64,000 nt of DNA from Limimaricola cinnabarinus (GTDB taxonomy: Bacteria > Pseudomonadota > Alphaproteobacteria > Rhodobacterales > Rhodobacteraceae): the NCBI RefSeq assembly GCF_002723615.1, contig NZ_KZ304964.1, forward strand, positions 1 to 64,000. Direction: 5' to 3'. The translations under genes were made by a program, and so were the position numbers. The notes beneath the pieces are model-generated. The model did not search any database, was not told the DNA's origin, and saw only the letters and a program-made list of their open reading frames with translations. Below, piece after piece: positions 53,959 through 62,900 of the stretch (positions are counted from its first letter, which is position 1; each line of letters starts with the position of its first letter).

Positions 53959-55006
53959 GCCTTGTTGCACAAATTTCTTGCTGACCGGACTTCCCCTTTC
54001 CCCGGATACACTTAGCCCACGGCCTTTCTGACGGGTATGCCGAGAGCGGTATATCCATTCATGATGGCAATGCGGATCTGGACCTCGGCGACCTGGCGAT
54101 CGAAGTCCCGCGCCATGAGGCGCTGCCCCAGCAGCTTCATGCAGTTCATTTTTATCTCGGCGCGGCTTCGGCGGTGGTATCCACTCCAGTTTCGCCAGAT
54201 CGCTCGCCCCAGATATTTCGACGCGCGCAGGGCTTCGTTACGTGCCACCGCACCGGCCGTGGTCGGCTTTCAGGGTTTGGCGTTCTTGCGGGGCGGGATG
54301 ACGGCGTAGGCGCCTCTATCCGCGATGGCATCGTGGCATTTGCGCGTGTCATAGGCCCCGTCTGCGGTCACGCTGCCGATCTCCTGCTCAGGTGGGATCT
54401 GGCTGAGCAGATCAGGCAGCACCGGCGCATCGCCGATGTGGTTCCCGGCGACCTCGACCGCCCGGACCTCCAGCGTCTGCTCGTCGATCCCGAGGTGGAT
54501 CTTGCGCCAGACGCGCCGTTTGATGCCACCATGCTTGCGCGCGTGCCACTTGCCTTCGCCCTCAACCTTGATCCCGGTGCTGTCGACCAGCAGGTGCAGC
54601 GGGCCTCTGAAGCCGCGATAGGCAATGTTTACAGCGAGGGTCTTCTGGCGACGCGACAGGGTGCTGAAATCTGGCACCGTCCAGTCTAAGCCGACCAGCT
54701 TCAACAGGCTCTCCACGAAACCCGTGGTCTGGCGCAACGCCATGCCGAACAGCACCTTCATAGTGAGACAGCTCTGGACGGCGGCATCGCTGTAGGTCGG
54801 CTGGCGACCGCGCTTACCGGTGGGCGCAGCGTCCCACTTCATCTCGGGGTCGAACCAGATCGTCAGCGAGCCTCGGCGCTTGAGCGCCTCATTATAGGAC
54901 GGCCAGTTCGTCGTCTTGTAGGTCGCGGGGGTGGGCTTGCTCATGCCCACAACCTACCACTCTGGATTCATGAAATGAATCCTATACGGGCTTTGTGCAA
55001 CAAGGC
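53959..55006 (-). mobile_element. IS5-family insertion sequence, about 1.05 kb, complete ends
   Basis: Terminal inverted repeats GCCTTGTTGCACAAA (53959-53973) and TTTGTGCAACAAGGC (54992-55006) match perfectly over 15 bp. The interval contains one transposase gene on the minus strand. Length and ends fit the IS903-like branch of IS5. Flanking bases show no obvious target-site duplication, suggesting that deletion or recombination rearranged one or both sides. Confidence 0.85.
54012..54950 (-). pseudogene. IS5-family transposase with an internal nonsense codon
   Basis: The start at 54950 reads MGMSKPTPATYKTTNWPSYN. The DDE motifs lie in LLVDSTGIKVEGEGKWHARK and GSVTADGAYDTRKCHDAI, and the final Glu region is in YHRRSRAEIKMNCMKLLG. 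The frame is intact apart from one stop codon, TGA at 54267-54269, where related transposases have Trp (KNAKPW). The downstream part continues in the same frame to 54012. A single G-to-A change therefore separates this gene from a full transposase. Readthrough could give low activity, but it is most likely inactive. Confidence 0.82.
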
Positions 55007-55009
55007 CCC

Positions 55010-55137
55010 CGAGCGCCCCCCGTCTCGGGCCATCGCAGCCGACAGAACCGCCGATACGCGGCGTCTTCTCCTTCTTCGTAGATCGTCTTGAGCGACAGGG
55101 TTCGGGCGGCAGCGGAAAGCAGGAAATGCTGGGACAT
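55010..55137 (-). pseudogene. 5-prime fragment of an IS1595-type transposase
   Basis: From the ATG at 55137 the frame reads MSQHFLLSAAARTLSLKTIY, then EEGEDAAYRRFCRLRWPETG, the typical opening of IS1595-type transposases just before their zinc-ribbon. It ends at the right end of the IS5-type element. The zinc ribbon and DDE domain are absent. Confidence 0.65.
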
Positions 55138-55199
55138 GGTCGCCTCGCTACGCGAAACATGTTCCCATCCTGTTCCCGCCCGGTCTCCAAAGGCGGGGT

Positions 55200-55397
55200 T
55201 TGGTGCATCTGCTACCTAAGACCGAATGCCTAAACGAGCACCTGTTCTCGAACCTACGCCATGCCCGCCAACTGATCGAGGCCTGGCGGGACGACTACAA
55301 CCACCACCGCCCCCATACGAGCCTCGACGGGCTGACGCCTCGCGAGTATCACCAACGGGCTGAAGACGACCAAACCCTGAACAGAGCTAACCTATAA
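55200..55397 (+). pseudogene. 3-prime fragment of an IS3-family OrfB transposase
   Basis: The frame contains ECLNEHLFSNLRHARQLIEA and WRDDYNHHRPHTSLDGLTPR, the conserved end of IS3-family integrase-type OrfB, which includes the final catalytic Glu region. The upstream two thirds with the other two acidic residues is missing. A stop codon at 55395 ends the remnant. Confidence 0.8.
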
Positions 55398-55421
55398 ACG
55401 AGGACTCGCAAGGGAGCAGGT

Positions 55422-55607
55422 CAGCCGACGCTCTGCGCCTGCCTCGGAGTAGGCGTGAACGCCATCCTCACCGCGATCAAGAGCAGCTGGGCGATGAGCG
55501 TCGAGGCGATCGGTGCCCCGCTCGGGGTGGGCACGAGCTGCGGCGGCTGCCGTCCCGAGCTCGCGGCGCTGGTCGCCGCAGCCCAGCAGCCGCGTGCGGC
55601 TGAGTGA
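55422..55607 (+). pseudogene. 3-prime fragment of an assimilatory nitrate reductase-type gene (BFD-like iron-sulfur domain)
   Basis: The frame reads TLCACLGVGVNAILTAIKSS and continues to GTSCGGCRPELAALVAAAQQ before a TGA. The C-x-C and C-x-x-C pairs and the GTxCGxCRPE element match the BFD-type [2Fe-2S] domain that ends NasA and some nitrite reductases. Everything upstream is missing and is replaced by the IS3 orfB remnant. A nitrogen-assimilation gene end next to the urease block suggests that a nas locus once stood here and was mostly deleted by IS activity. Confidence 0.6.
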
Positions 55608-55862
55608 GGCCGGGTTCCGCGGTCCACTCGGGATTTCGCGTCATGCGGGCCTGGGAGGGTCGGAGCGCTCACCAGAGGGGCAGGTTCGACGCGACTGCCC
55701 AAACGCGATGCAAAGGAAGAACGGAGAGCGGCGAAAGCCCACGCAGAGCCTTGCAGGACGGTCATGACAGGGTCGCGGCGGTGGGGCTGGTCGGGTCGCC
55801 GATCTGGCTCCACCATCGGCTTGCAAGCGATGCCGCATCGCGGCGAAACCATGGAGGCCGAC
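55608..55862. other. Gap upstream of the DUF1127 gene
   Basis: Frames in this gap do not read as known proteins. It contains the promoter region of the small DUF1127 gene. A GGAGG site at 55853-55857 sets the start of that gene. Confidence 0.35.
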
Positions 55863-56087
55863 ATGCCCCGGACTTTCGAAGACCACAACTTCCCGACCCT
55901 CTACGGCCGCTTTGCGGCGCTGCGCGGCGATCTTGCCGCCTCGACCGAGCGGCGGTGTATCTATCGCCGAACCGTGGCCGAACTGTCGCGGCTCTCTGAC
56001 CGCGATCTCGCCGATCTCGGCTGCGACCGGGAGGGGATCGTGCAGATGGCGCGCGACGCGGCGCGTCGCGCGGTTCCGCGCGCTTGA
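55863..56087 (+). CDS. DUF1127-family small protein, 74 aa
   Basis: The C-terminal half contains RTVAELSRLSDRDLADLGCD, the defining DUF1127 (YjiS-like) motif, followed by an Arg-rich end. The N-terminal half (MPRTFEDHNFPTLYGRFAAL) is less conserved. ATG 55863 is chosen over the in-frame ATG at 55851 because GGAGG lies six bases upstream of it and would be within the coding region of the longer form. Such proteins are common in Rhodobacteraceae, and some act in RNA turnover or phosphate and carbon responses. The role here is unknown. Confidence 0.72.
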   Translation: MPRTFEDHNFPTLYGRFAALRGDLAASTERRCIYRRTVAELSRLSDRDLADLGCDREGIVQMARDAARRAVPRA

Positions 56088-56136
56088 AACCTGCGCGGTG
56101 CCGCCCGTGCGGCGCCGTCACCCCCTTCCCCGAGGT

Positions 56137-56766
56137 TCAGGCTGGGTGCGGCTGCGCCAGCCCGCCGATCCGGCGCAGGTGATCGAGCACTTCCTCCACG
56201 CCCTTGCCATGGCGCAGGGAACAGAATTCGAAGGGACGCGGCCCGCGCATCCGGGCCGCGTCCCGTTCCATCACCTCAAGCGAGGCGCCGACATGCGGCG
56301 CGAGGTCGGTCTTGTTGATCACCAGCAGGTCCGAGCGGGTGATCGCGGGACCTCCCTTGCGCGGGATCTCTTCTCCGGCGGCGACGTCGATCACGTAGAC
56401 CGTCACGTCGGCCAGCTCCGGCGAGAAGGTGGCCGAGAGGTTGTCGCCGCCCGACTCGATCAGCACCGCCTCCAGCCCCGGATGCCGCCGTTCCAGCTCG
56501 GCCACGGCGGCGAGGTTGAGGCTCGCATCCTCGCGGATCGCGGTATGCGGGCAGCCGCCGGTTTCGACGCCGATCACCCGGTCGCCGGGGAGAATCTGCA
56601 TCCGCATCAACGCTTCGGCATCTTCTTGGGTGTAGATGTCATTGGTGATGACGCCAATGGAATGCGCGGGCGCCAGCGCGCGGGCGAGCGCGGCGGTCAG
56701 GGTCGTCTTGCCGGCGCCGACGGGGCCGCCGATGCCGATGCGCAGGGGGCCGTTCATGGAGGTCAT
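56137..56766 (-). CDS. ureG: Urease accessory GTPase UreG, 209 aa
   Basis: The P-loop GGPVGAGKT (residues 13-21), [18 protein letters not shown] with the metal-binding CPH motif, and [14 protein letters not shown] as the guanine-specificity NKxD motif are all intact. Length is normal. UreG uses GTP to deliver nickel to the urease active site with UreD, UreF and UreE. It is the last gene of the minus-strand ure operon and overlaps the stop of ureF by four bases. Confidence 0.96.
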   Translation of the reverse strand: MTSMNGPLRIGIGGPVGAGKTTLTAALARALAPAHSIGVITNDIYTQEDAEALMRMQILPGDRVIGVETGGCPHTAIREDASLNLAAVAELERRHPGLEAVLIESGGDNLSATFSPELADVTVYVIDVAAGEEIPRKGGPAITRSDLLVINKTDLAPHVGASLEVMERDAARMRGPRPFEFCSLRHGKGVEEVLDHLRRIGGLAQPHPA

Positions 56767-57404
56767 GTCGCGAAGATCCTGGGTTGCTGGGTCTCGTGGC
56801 GCATCGCGGCGATGTCGCCGAGAAAGGTAGTAGAGGAGAGATCATCGAGTGAGCTTCGGGCGGCCGTCTCGGCAATCCCGGCGCAGAGCGGCGCAAGGGC
56901 GGCTTGCAGTCGCTGCCCCTCGGTCTGGCCCAGCGGCATCAGACGCTGCGCCGCCGAGACGAGATTGGCGGCGAAGGCCTGGAGATACATTGCAAGGGCC
57001 GGGCGCAGCGGCAGGCCGTGTCGCGCCGCCGCCACGCCGAGCGCGACGGGGTAGGCGAGGTGGGCGCCCGAGGCGTCTGAGACCTGCGACTCAGTGCGCG
57101 CGAATGCCGCGCCCTGCCGCGCGGTCTCGATCAGCCGCTCATGGCTCGCGGTGATCGCGCGGGCGGTGGCATCGATGGCATGGGCCTGATCCGGCGCGGC
57201 ATGGGCGGCGGCGAAGAGCAGCGCGTCGTTGAAGCCTGTGCCATGCTCCAGCGTGTCGCGCAGCCAGTCCTCGAGGCTGTCGCGATCCCGCACCCAACCA
57301 TCCGCGATGGCGCGCTCGAGCCCGTGCGAATAGGCGAAGGCGCCGACCGGGTAGCCGGGCGAGAGCCAGCGCGCGAGGGTCAGCGCCTGAAGATCAGTGA
57401 GCAT
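56763..57404 (-). CDS. ureF: Urease accessory protein UreF, 213 aa
   Basis: The protein opens [20 protein letters not shown] with the conserved [10 protein letters not shown] segment and a C-terminal [20 protein letters not shown] typical of UreF. It is all helical and soluble. The start at 57404 lies within the end of ureE; a longer frame to 57443 would add a short non-conserved leader. UreF bridges UreD and UreG on apo-urease and controls GTPase action during nickel insertion. Confidence 0.92.
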   Translation of the reverse strand: MLTDLQALTLARWLSPGYPVGAFAYSHGLERAIADGWVRDRDSLEDWLRDTLEHGTGFNDALLFAAAHAAPDQAHAIDATARAITASHERLIETARQGAAFARTESQVSDASGAHLAYPVALGVAAARHGLPLRPALAMYLQAFAANLVSAAQRLMPLGQTEGQRLQAALAPLCAGIAETAARSSLDDLSSTTFLGDIAAMRHETQQPRIFAT

Positions 57405-57864
57405 GGGCGGTCGCCACATGCTCATGCGCATGGGTGCGGCCATGCCCGTAGGCGCCGCCCTCGGGGGTGAAGGGCCCGGTGGTGTCGCGCAGATCGGCGC
57501 CCAGATGCGCCAGCATGTGGGCGATGACGTGATCGCGGCGGATCACGAGGCAATCGGGGCGGATCTCGCAGGGCGTGTGCCGGTTGCCGACATGCCAGGC
57601 CAGACGCACGAGATCGCCGCGCGCTTCGGTGAGCGGTTCGGGCGCGGCGTCGATGCGCACGCGGCGGCCGTCGGACAGCTCCAGCGCGTCGCCCGCTTCG
57701 AGCGAGGTGGTCTGCGCGAGGTCGACGAGGAAGGGGCGGCCCGAGGCCATCTCAAGACGCTTGCGGCGCAGGAATCGGCCCTCGTAATCGAGCGCGCAGC
57801 TCTCATGCGGGCCGGACCATTGGCCCTTGCGGTGCAGAATCCGGGCGGCGGGAAGGTCGGTCAT
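57394..57864 (-). CDS. ureE: Urease accessory protein UreE, 156 aa
   Basis: The N-terminal peptide-binding domain is followed by a C-terminal metallochaperone domain with GNRHTPCEI and DHVIAHMLAHLGADL. The protein ends in a His-rich tail ([16 protein letters not shown]), the nickel-storing feature of UreE. It donates nickel to UreG. It overlaps ureF and lies 9 bp past ureC on the same strand. Confidence 0.93.
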   Translation of the reverse strand: MTDLPAARILHRKGQWSGPHESCALDYEGRFLRRKRLEMASGRPFLVDLAQTTSLEAGDALELSDGRRVRIDAAPEPLTEARGDLVRLAWHVGNRHTPCEIRPDCLVIRRDHVIAHMLAHLGADLRDTTGPFTPEGGAYGHGRTHAHEHVATAHAH

Positions 57865-57873
57865 CGGATCACC

Positions 57874-59583
57874 TCAGAACAGGAAGTAGCGCTGCGCCAT
57901 CGGCAGCACCTCGGCGGGCGCGCAGGTCAGTAGCACCCCGTCGGCGCGCACCTCGTAGGTCTCGGGGTGGACCTCGATGGCGGGCAGCGCGTCGTTGAGC
58001 TTCAGGTCGCGCTTGGTGACATGGCGGGTGTCGTCCACAGCGATCGTCTGCTTGGCGAGACCGAGCCGGTCTCGCAGCCCGCCCTCCTGCGCCGCCTTCG
58101 AGACGAAGGTGACGCCCGCATGCTCGACCGCGCGGCCATAGGCGCCGAACATCTGGCGCAGATGGACCGGCTGCGGTGTCGGGATCGAGGCGTTGGGGTC
58201 GCCCATCTGCGCCATGACGATCTGCCCGCCCAAGAGCACCATCTCGGGCTTCACGCCGAAGAAGGCGGGGTGCCAGAGCACGAGGTCGGCGCGCTTGCCC
58301 GGCTCGATCGAGCCGATCTCGTGGGCGAGGCCATGGGCGAGGGCGGGGTTGATCGTGTATTTGGCGATGTAGCGGCGGGCGCGGTGGTTGTCGTTCTCGC
58401 CGGTCTCCTCCGGCAGTCGCCCGCGCTGGCGCTTCATCTTGTCGGCGGTCTGCCATGTGCGGATCAGCACCTCGCCGACCCGGCCCATGGCCTGGCTGTC
58501 CGACGCGATGATCGAGAAGGCGCCCATGTCGTGGAGCACGTCCTCGGCGGCGATGGTCTCGCGCCGGATCCGGCTTTCGGCGAAGGCGATGTCCTCTGGC
58601 ACGCGCTTGTCGAGGTGGTGGCAGACCATCAACATGTCGAGATGCTCCTCGACCGTGTTGACGGTGAAGGGCCGGGTCGGGTTGGTCGAGGCGGGGAGGA
58701 CGTTGAGCTCGCCACAGATCTTGATGATGTCGGGGGCGTGGCCGCCGCCCGCGCCCTCGGTGTGGAAGGCATGGATGGTGCGCCCGGCGATGGCGCGCAC
58801 GGTGTTCTCGACGAAGCCCGCCTCGTTGAGCGTGTCGGTGTGGATCATCACCTGCACGCCGGTCTCGTCGGCCACCCGTAGGCAGCAATCGATGGCGGCG
58901 GGGGTGGTGCCCCAATCCTCGTGCAGCTTGAGCGCGCAGGCCCCCGCGAGGATCTGCTCGTGCAGCGCCTCGGGGAGCGAGGCGTTGCCTTTGCCCGCGA
59001 AGGCGAGGTTCATCGGGAAGGCATCGGCCGATTGCAGCATCCGCGCCATGTGCCACGGCCCCGGCGTGCAGGTGGTGGCGAGCGTGCCATGCGCGGGGCC
59101 AGTGCCGCCGCCGAGCATGGTGGTGACGCCGGAGGCGAGCGCCTCCTCGATCTGCTGCGGGCAGATGTAGTGGATGTGGCTGTCGAAGCCGCCGGCGGTG
59201 AGGATGCGGCCCTCGCCCGCGATCACCTCGGTGCCGGGGCCGGCGATGATGTCGACACCGGGCTGGGTATCGGGGTTGCCCGCCTTGCCGATGGCATGGA
59301 TGCGGCCGTCCCTCAGTCCGACATCGGCCTTGTAGATGCCGGTGTGGTCGAGGATCAGCGCGTTGGTGATCAGCGTGTCCACCGCGCCCTCGGCGCGCGT
59401 GCGCTGGCTCTGGCCCATGCCGTCGCGGATGGTCTTGCCGCCGCCGAACTTCACCTCCTCGCCATAGGTGGTGAGATCGCGCTCGACCTCGATCACGAGG
59501 TCGGTATCGGCGAGGCGGAGCCTGTCGCCCGTGGTGGGGCCGTACATGGAGGCGTAGTCGCCCCGGGGAATGCGTGTGGCCAT
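57874..59583 (-). CDS. ureC: Urease alpha subunit UreC, 569 aa
   Basis: The sequence contains all active-site elements: [14 protein letters not shown] with nickel ligands His136 and His138, [11 protein letters not shown] with the lysine that is carbamylated (Lys219), and [10 protein letters not shown] and MVCHHLD for further ligands and the flap. The length of 569 matches the family. Urease hydrolyses urea to ammonia and carbamate in the cytoplasm. It is flanked by ureB upstream (stop and start touching) and ureE downstream. Confidence 0.97.
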   Translation of the reverse strand: MATRIPRGDYASMYGPTTGDRLRLADTDLVIEVERDLTTYGEEVKFGGGKTIRDGMGQSQRTRAEGAVDTLITNALILDHTGIYKADVGLRDGRIHAIGKAGNPDTQPGVDIIAGPGTEVIAGEGRILTAGGFDSHIHYICPQQIEEALASGVTTMLGGGTGPAHGTLATTCTPGPWHMARMLQSADAFPMNLAFAGKGNASLPEALHEQILAGACALKLHEDWGTTPAAIDCCLRVADETGVQVMIHTDTLNEAGFVENTVRAIAGRTIHAFHTEGAGGGHAPDIIKICGELNVLPASTNPTRPFTVNTVEEHLDMLMVCHHLDKRVPEDIAFAESRIRRETIAAEDVLHDMGAFSIIASDSQAMGRVGEVLIRTWQTADKMKRQRGRLPEETGENDNHRARRYIAKYTINPALAHGLAHEIGSIEPGKRADLVLWHPAFFGVKPEMVLLGGQIVMAQMGDPNASIPTPQPVHLRQMFGAYGRAVEHAGVTFVSKAAQEGGLRDRLGLAKQTIAVDDTRHVTKRDLKLNDALPAIEVHPETYEVRADGVLLTCAPAEVLPMAQRYFLF

Positions 59584-59888
59584 CAGAGGTCTCCCATCAC
59601 GTCGCCCTGGAAGCCATAGACCTTCCGGTCGCCGCCGATCTCGATCAGCCGCACCTCGCGGCGCTGGCCCGGCTCGAAGCGCATGGCGGTCCCAGAGGCG
59701 ATGTCGAGCCGCCGCCCGCGCGCGGCGGCGCGGTCAAATTCGAGGCCGGGATTGGTCTCGGCGAAGTGGAAATGGCTGCCGACCTGCACGGGCCGGTCGC
59801 CGGTATTGGCGACCATCAGCGTGATGGCCTCGCGGCCCGCGTTCAGTTCGATCTCGCCCGAGCGGGGCATCAGCTCGCCCGGGATCAT
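59583..59888 (-). CDS. ureB: Urease beta subunit UreB, 101 aa
   Basis: The sequence [20 protein letters not shown] followed by [20 protein letters not shown] is the standard beta-subunit core, ending [10 protein letters not shown]. Length is normal for a three-subunit urease. It packs against UreC. Its stop overlaps the ureC start by one base, and its own start overlaps the end of a small membrane-protein gene by four bases. Confidence 0.95.
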   Translation of the reverse strand: MIPGELMPRSGEIELNAGREAITLMVANTGDRPVQVGSHFHFAETNPGLEFDRAAARGRRLDIASGTAMRFEPGQRREVRLIEIGGDRKVYGFQGDVMGDL

Positions 59889-60034
59889 GCGCGCCTCCCC
59901 CGGATCAGCGCCGCCATCAGCAGCGCCGCGCCCGCCAGCAGGGCGGCCCAGCCGGTCGGAACATGGGTGCCGCCCGCATGGGCGATCGCGGGGGCGGGCA
60001 GGATGAGCGGGGTGGCGAAGAGGATGCGGGTCAT
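59885..60034 (-). CDS. Small membrane protein encoded between ureA and ureB, 49 aa
   Basis: The peptide begins [20 protein letters not shown], a signal-like segment, then [20 protein letters not shown] as a second hydrophobic stretch before a basic end (IRGRRA). An AAAGGA site precedes tandem ATGs; the second (60034) has the better spacing. It ends overlapping the ureB start, so it is cotranslated within the urease operon. It could influence nickel or urea entry, but there is no known family I can name with confidence. Confidence 0.6.
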   Translation of the reverse strand: MTRILFATPLILPAPAIAHAGGTHVPTGWAALLAGAALLMAALIRGRRA

Positions 60035-60053
60035 CATCGGTCCTTTCGGCATA

Positions 60054-60356
60054 TCAGCGGATCGGGTCATGCACGGTGACGAGCTTGGTGCCATCGGGGA
60101 AGGTCGCCTCGACCTGCACCTCCTCGATCATCTCCGGCACGCCCTCCATGCATTGCGCGCGGGTCACCACCTCGGCCCCCGCCTGCATCATGTCGGCGAC
60201 GGAGCGGCCATCGCGCGCGCCCTCGACCACGGCGTCGGTGATCAGTGCGATCGCCTCGGGGTGGTTGAGCCGGACGCCGCGCGACAGCCTGCGGCGCGCC
60301 ACCTCGGCGGCCATGGCGACCAGCAGCTTGTCCTTTTCGCGGGGGGTGAGGTTCAT
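60054..60356 (-). CDS. ureA: Urease gamma subunit UreA, 100 aa
   Basis: [20 protein letters not shown] opens the protein, followed by [20 protein letters not shown] and [20 protein letters not shown], the canonical gamma-subunit sequence. Length is exactly that of the family. It is one base after the ureD stop and upstream of the small membrane gene, so it is in the same operon. Confidence 0.97.
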   Translation of the reverse strand: MNLTPREKDKLLVAMAAEVARRRLSRGVRLNHPEAIALITDAVVEGARDGRSVADMMQAGAEVVTRAQCMEGVPEMIEEVQVEATFPDGTKLVTVHDPIR

Positions 60357-60357
60357 C

Positions 60358-61368
60358 TCAAAGTCTCCATGAGGCGGGCAGGGTGCCGTCGGTCAGCCGG
60401 TCGAGCACCGGCAGCAGTGCCGCGCGCAGCGCGAAGCCGTCCTCGGCCAGAAGCCGCAGCACCAGAAGATCGGGGGCACGCAGGCTGGCGCCGGCGGTGG
60501 CAGGCAGGGCGGCGCGGATCGGGGTGAGATGCGCCTCGGCCTCGGGCGCGGCGAAGATCAGCCCGGCCATCGCGCCCGCGCCGGAGGCCACCGCCGGGCG
60601 GGCGAGATGCGCGGTGACGTCGCCCGAGAAGCGCTGCGCGTCGAGATAGAGCGGCATGCCGTCGCGGCGGATTTCAATCCGGTCGCGGAAGCGCGCGTCG
60701 CGCAGCCGCTCGCCCATGGCGGCGCGGCCGAAAATCACCGGCTCGACGATCAGCGCGCGGGCGCCGGGGGCGAGGTCGAGCGTCAGACGGCGGTCGAGAT
60801 CGCAGCCCTCGTAGAGGATCGTCTCCTGCGGCAGCCAGTCGAGCCGCGCGCCGGGCGCGACGGTGAGCCTATTGCGGATTTCGGCCGCCGGGCCGCCGGA
60901 GCTGAGATAGGCGCGTTCGGCGGCCTGCGTGGTGAGCCGCAGATGCGCGCCCGGCCCCGCTTCGGCCTCGATGGCAAGGCTGTCACCGCCGGTGGCGCCG
61001 CCGGAGGTGTTGAGCGTCACCGCCTCGACCACGCCCGCGCGGCGGGGAAACAGCGCCCGGAGCGCGCCCTCCTGGCGCAGCAGCGACAGGCGGCTGGTGC
61101 CGCCTTTGGCCCGCGCCGCGATGCGCAGCGCGCCGCGTGCGCGGGGCGGGGCGACATATGGTAATTGGTGCAGGATGGCGGCTCTCCCGGTTCGTGTCGT
61201 GCCACCTTGTTGCGCCCTCCCGAAGCGGGACTGCCAGAGCTTGCGCCGTTTCGCCGCGCCGCGGCAGAGCGGCTGCCGCCGATTGCGGCAAGGTCGCAGG
61301 CATATGCATAAAATGCGGGCATGTTTGCGGGCGGGGGCCGAATTGCCGCCCCGGGGATTTGCCACCAC
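60358..61368 (-). CDS. ureD: Urease accessory protein UreD (UreH), start uncertain
   Basis: Conserved UreD sequence covers about residues 75-336: [73 protein letters not shown] and [10 protein letters not shown]. The frame is open from a GTG at 61368 but the first 65 residues do not look like UreD. No ATG, GTG or TTG lies in frame nearer to the conserved part, so the true start may be a rarer codon or lie elsewhere. UreD binds apo-urease with UreF and UreG for nickel delivery. It leads the ure operon and diverges from urtA. Confidence 0.88.
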   Translation of the reverse strand: MVANPRGGNSAPARKHARILCICLRPCRNRRQPLCRGAAKRRKLWQSRFGRAQQGGTTRTGRAAILHQLPYVAPPRARGALRIAARAKGGTSRLSLLRQEGALRALFPRRAGVVEAVTLNTSGGATGGDSLAIEAEAGPGAHLRLTTQAAERAYLSSGGPAAEIRNRLTVAPGARLDWLPQETILYEGCDLDRRLTLDLAPGARALIVEPVIFGRAAMGERLRDARFRDRIEIRRDGMPLYLDAQRFSGDVTAHLARPAVASGAGAMAGLIFAAPEAEAHLTPIRAALPATAGASLRAPDLLVLRLLAEDGFALRAALLPVLDRLTDGTLPASWRL

Positions 61369-61561
61369 CGCGCCGCCGGACAGAGATTGGGCGCATCCGC
61401 CGCCGGGCCGATCAGGGCCGGTCAGGGCGGGAAGTGGGGACGGCCGCAGGAATTGCAGCTCTCGACGTCCGCCCCCGGGTGCAACGATGTTGCGGGACGA
61501 AATCTAGTGTCGGCGGCCCGGCCGGGCAATGCCGACCCCGCGTCCCGCGGGAGACAGTGAC
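61369..61561. promoter_or_regulatory. Divergent urease/urt promoter region
   Basis: This gap and the 3-prime-most 200 bases of the ureD frame lie between the divergent ureD and urtA genes and must contain both promoters. I looked for a sigma-54 element (TGGCAC-N5-TTGCA type), as nitrogen control would predict, but could not find a convincing one by eye. No strong inverted repeat was seen. Confidence 0.35.
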
Positions 61562-62848
61562 ATGACCACGCAGATTTCCACCCTCGCCATGGCCGCAGCA
61601 TTCGGGCTGGCCGCCCTCCCCGCCGCGGCGCAGGACGCGTCCTGCCCGATCAAGGTTGGCGTGCTTCACTCGCTCTCGGGCACGATGGCGATCTCCGAGA
61701 CGACGCTGAAGGACACCGTGCTGATGCTGGTCGAGGACCAGAACGCCAAGGGCGGCCTTCTGGGTTGCGACCTCGAGGCGGTCGTCGTCGACCCGGCCTC
61801 CGACTGGCCGCTCTTTGCCGAGAAGGCGCGCGAGCTTCTGTCGGTGCACGAGGTCGACGTGATCTTCGGCAACTGGACGAGCGTGAGCCGCAAGTCGGTG
61901 CTGCCGGTGGTCGAGGAACTCAACGGGCTGCTGTTCTATCCGGTCCAGTACGAGGGCGAGGAAAGCTCGAAGAACGTCTTTTACACCGGCGCTGCGCCGA
62001 ACCAGCAGGCGATCCCCGCGACCGATTACATGATCGAGGAGATGGGCGTCGAGAAGTTCGCGCTGCTGGGCACCGACTACGTCTATCCGCGCACCACCAA
62101 CAACATCCTCGAGGCCTATCTCAAGGATCAGAGCGTGGCGGATGCCGATATCTTCGTCAACTACACCCCCTTCGGCCATTCCGACTGGTCCAAGATCGTC
62201 TCCGACGTGATCGCGCTCGGCGCCGACGGCAAGAAGGTCGGCGTGATCTCGACCATCAACGGCGACGCCAATATCGGTTTCTACAAGGAGCTGGCGGCGC
62301 AGGGCGTCTCGGCCGAGGACATCCCCGTCATCGCCTTCTCTGTGGGCGAGGAGGAGCTCTCGGGTCTCGACACCTCGAACCTCGTCGGCCACCTCGCGGC
62401 ATGGAACTACTTCCAGTCGGCCGAGAGCGAGGCCAACGAGGCCTTCGTCGCCAAGTGGAAGGAGAAGATGGGCGAAAGCCGGGTCACCAACGATCCGATG
62501 GAGGCGCATTACATCGGCTTCAACATGTGGGCGCAGGCGGTCGAGGAGGCCGGCAGCACCGAGGTCGACGCGGTGCGCGACGCGATGTACGGCCAGACCT
62601 TTGCCAACCTGACCGGCTCCACCGCCGAGATGCTGCCCAACCATCACCTGACCAAGCCGGTGCTGATCGGCGAGATCACCGAGGATGGCCAGTTCGACAT
62701 CCTGACCCAGACCGACCCGGTGCCGGGCGACGCCTGGACCGACTTTCTGCCCGAGAGCGCGCTTTTGACCTCGGATTGGCAGGCGCTCGATTGCGGCATG
62801 TACAACACGCAGACCGAGACCTGCGTGCAGACCAAGTCGAACTACTGA
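61562..62848 (+). CDS. urtA: Urea ABC transporter binding protein UrtA, 428 aa
   Basis: A signal peptide (MTTQISTLAMAAAFGLAALP to AAAQD) precedes a Leu/Ile/Val-binding-protein fold. Family pieces are VGVLHSLSGTMAISETTLKD, FGNWTSVSRKSVLPVVEELN, GLLFYPVQYEGEESSKNVFY and NDPMEAHYIGFNMWAQAVEE, which are typical of UrtA. The ATG at 61562 is chosen by the signal peptide. It binds urea in the periplasm and feeds urtBCDE. Divergent placement from the urease genes gives a full urea uptake-and-use block. Confidence 0.94.
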   Translation: MTTQISTLAMAAAFGLAALPAAAQDASCPIKVGVLHSLSGTMAISETTLKDTVLMLVEDQNAKGGLLGCDLEAVVVDPASDWPLFAEKARELLSVHEVDVIFGNWTSVSRKSVLPVVEELNGLLFYPVQYEGEESSKNVFYTGAAPNQQAIPATDYMIEEMGVEKFALLGTDYVYPRTTNNILEAYLKDQSVADADIFVNYTPFGHSDWSKIVSDVIALGADGKKVGVISTINGDANIGFYKELAAQGVSAEDIPVIAFSVGEEELSGLDTSNLVGHLAAWNYFQSAESEANEAFVAKWKEKMGESRVTNDPMEAHYIGFNMWAQAVEEAGSTEVDAVRDAMYGQTFANLTGSTAEMLPNHHLTKPVLIGEITEDGQFDILTQTDPVPGDAWTDFLPESALLTSDWQALDCGMYNTQTETCVQTKSNY

Positions 62849-62900
62849 CCACGGATAGGCCGGGGCGCGGCGCGCCCCGGCCACCCAGGGGGGCTATCGG

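Noticed and set aside
53959-55006. Treating the IS5-type element as active
   Set aside because: The transposase has an in-frame TGA in place of a conserved Trp, and no target-site duplication is visible.
61369-61561. A sigma-54 promoter for urtA or ureD
   Set aside because: Candidate TGGC elements in the divergent region lack the matching TTGC box at the right spacing, so I do not report one.
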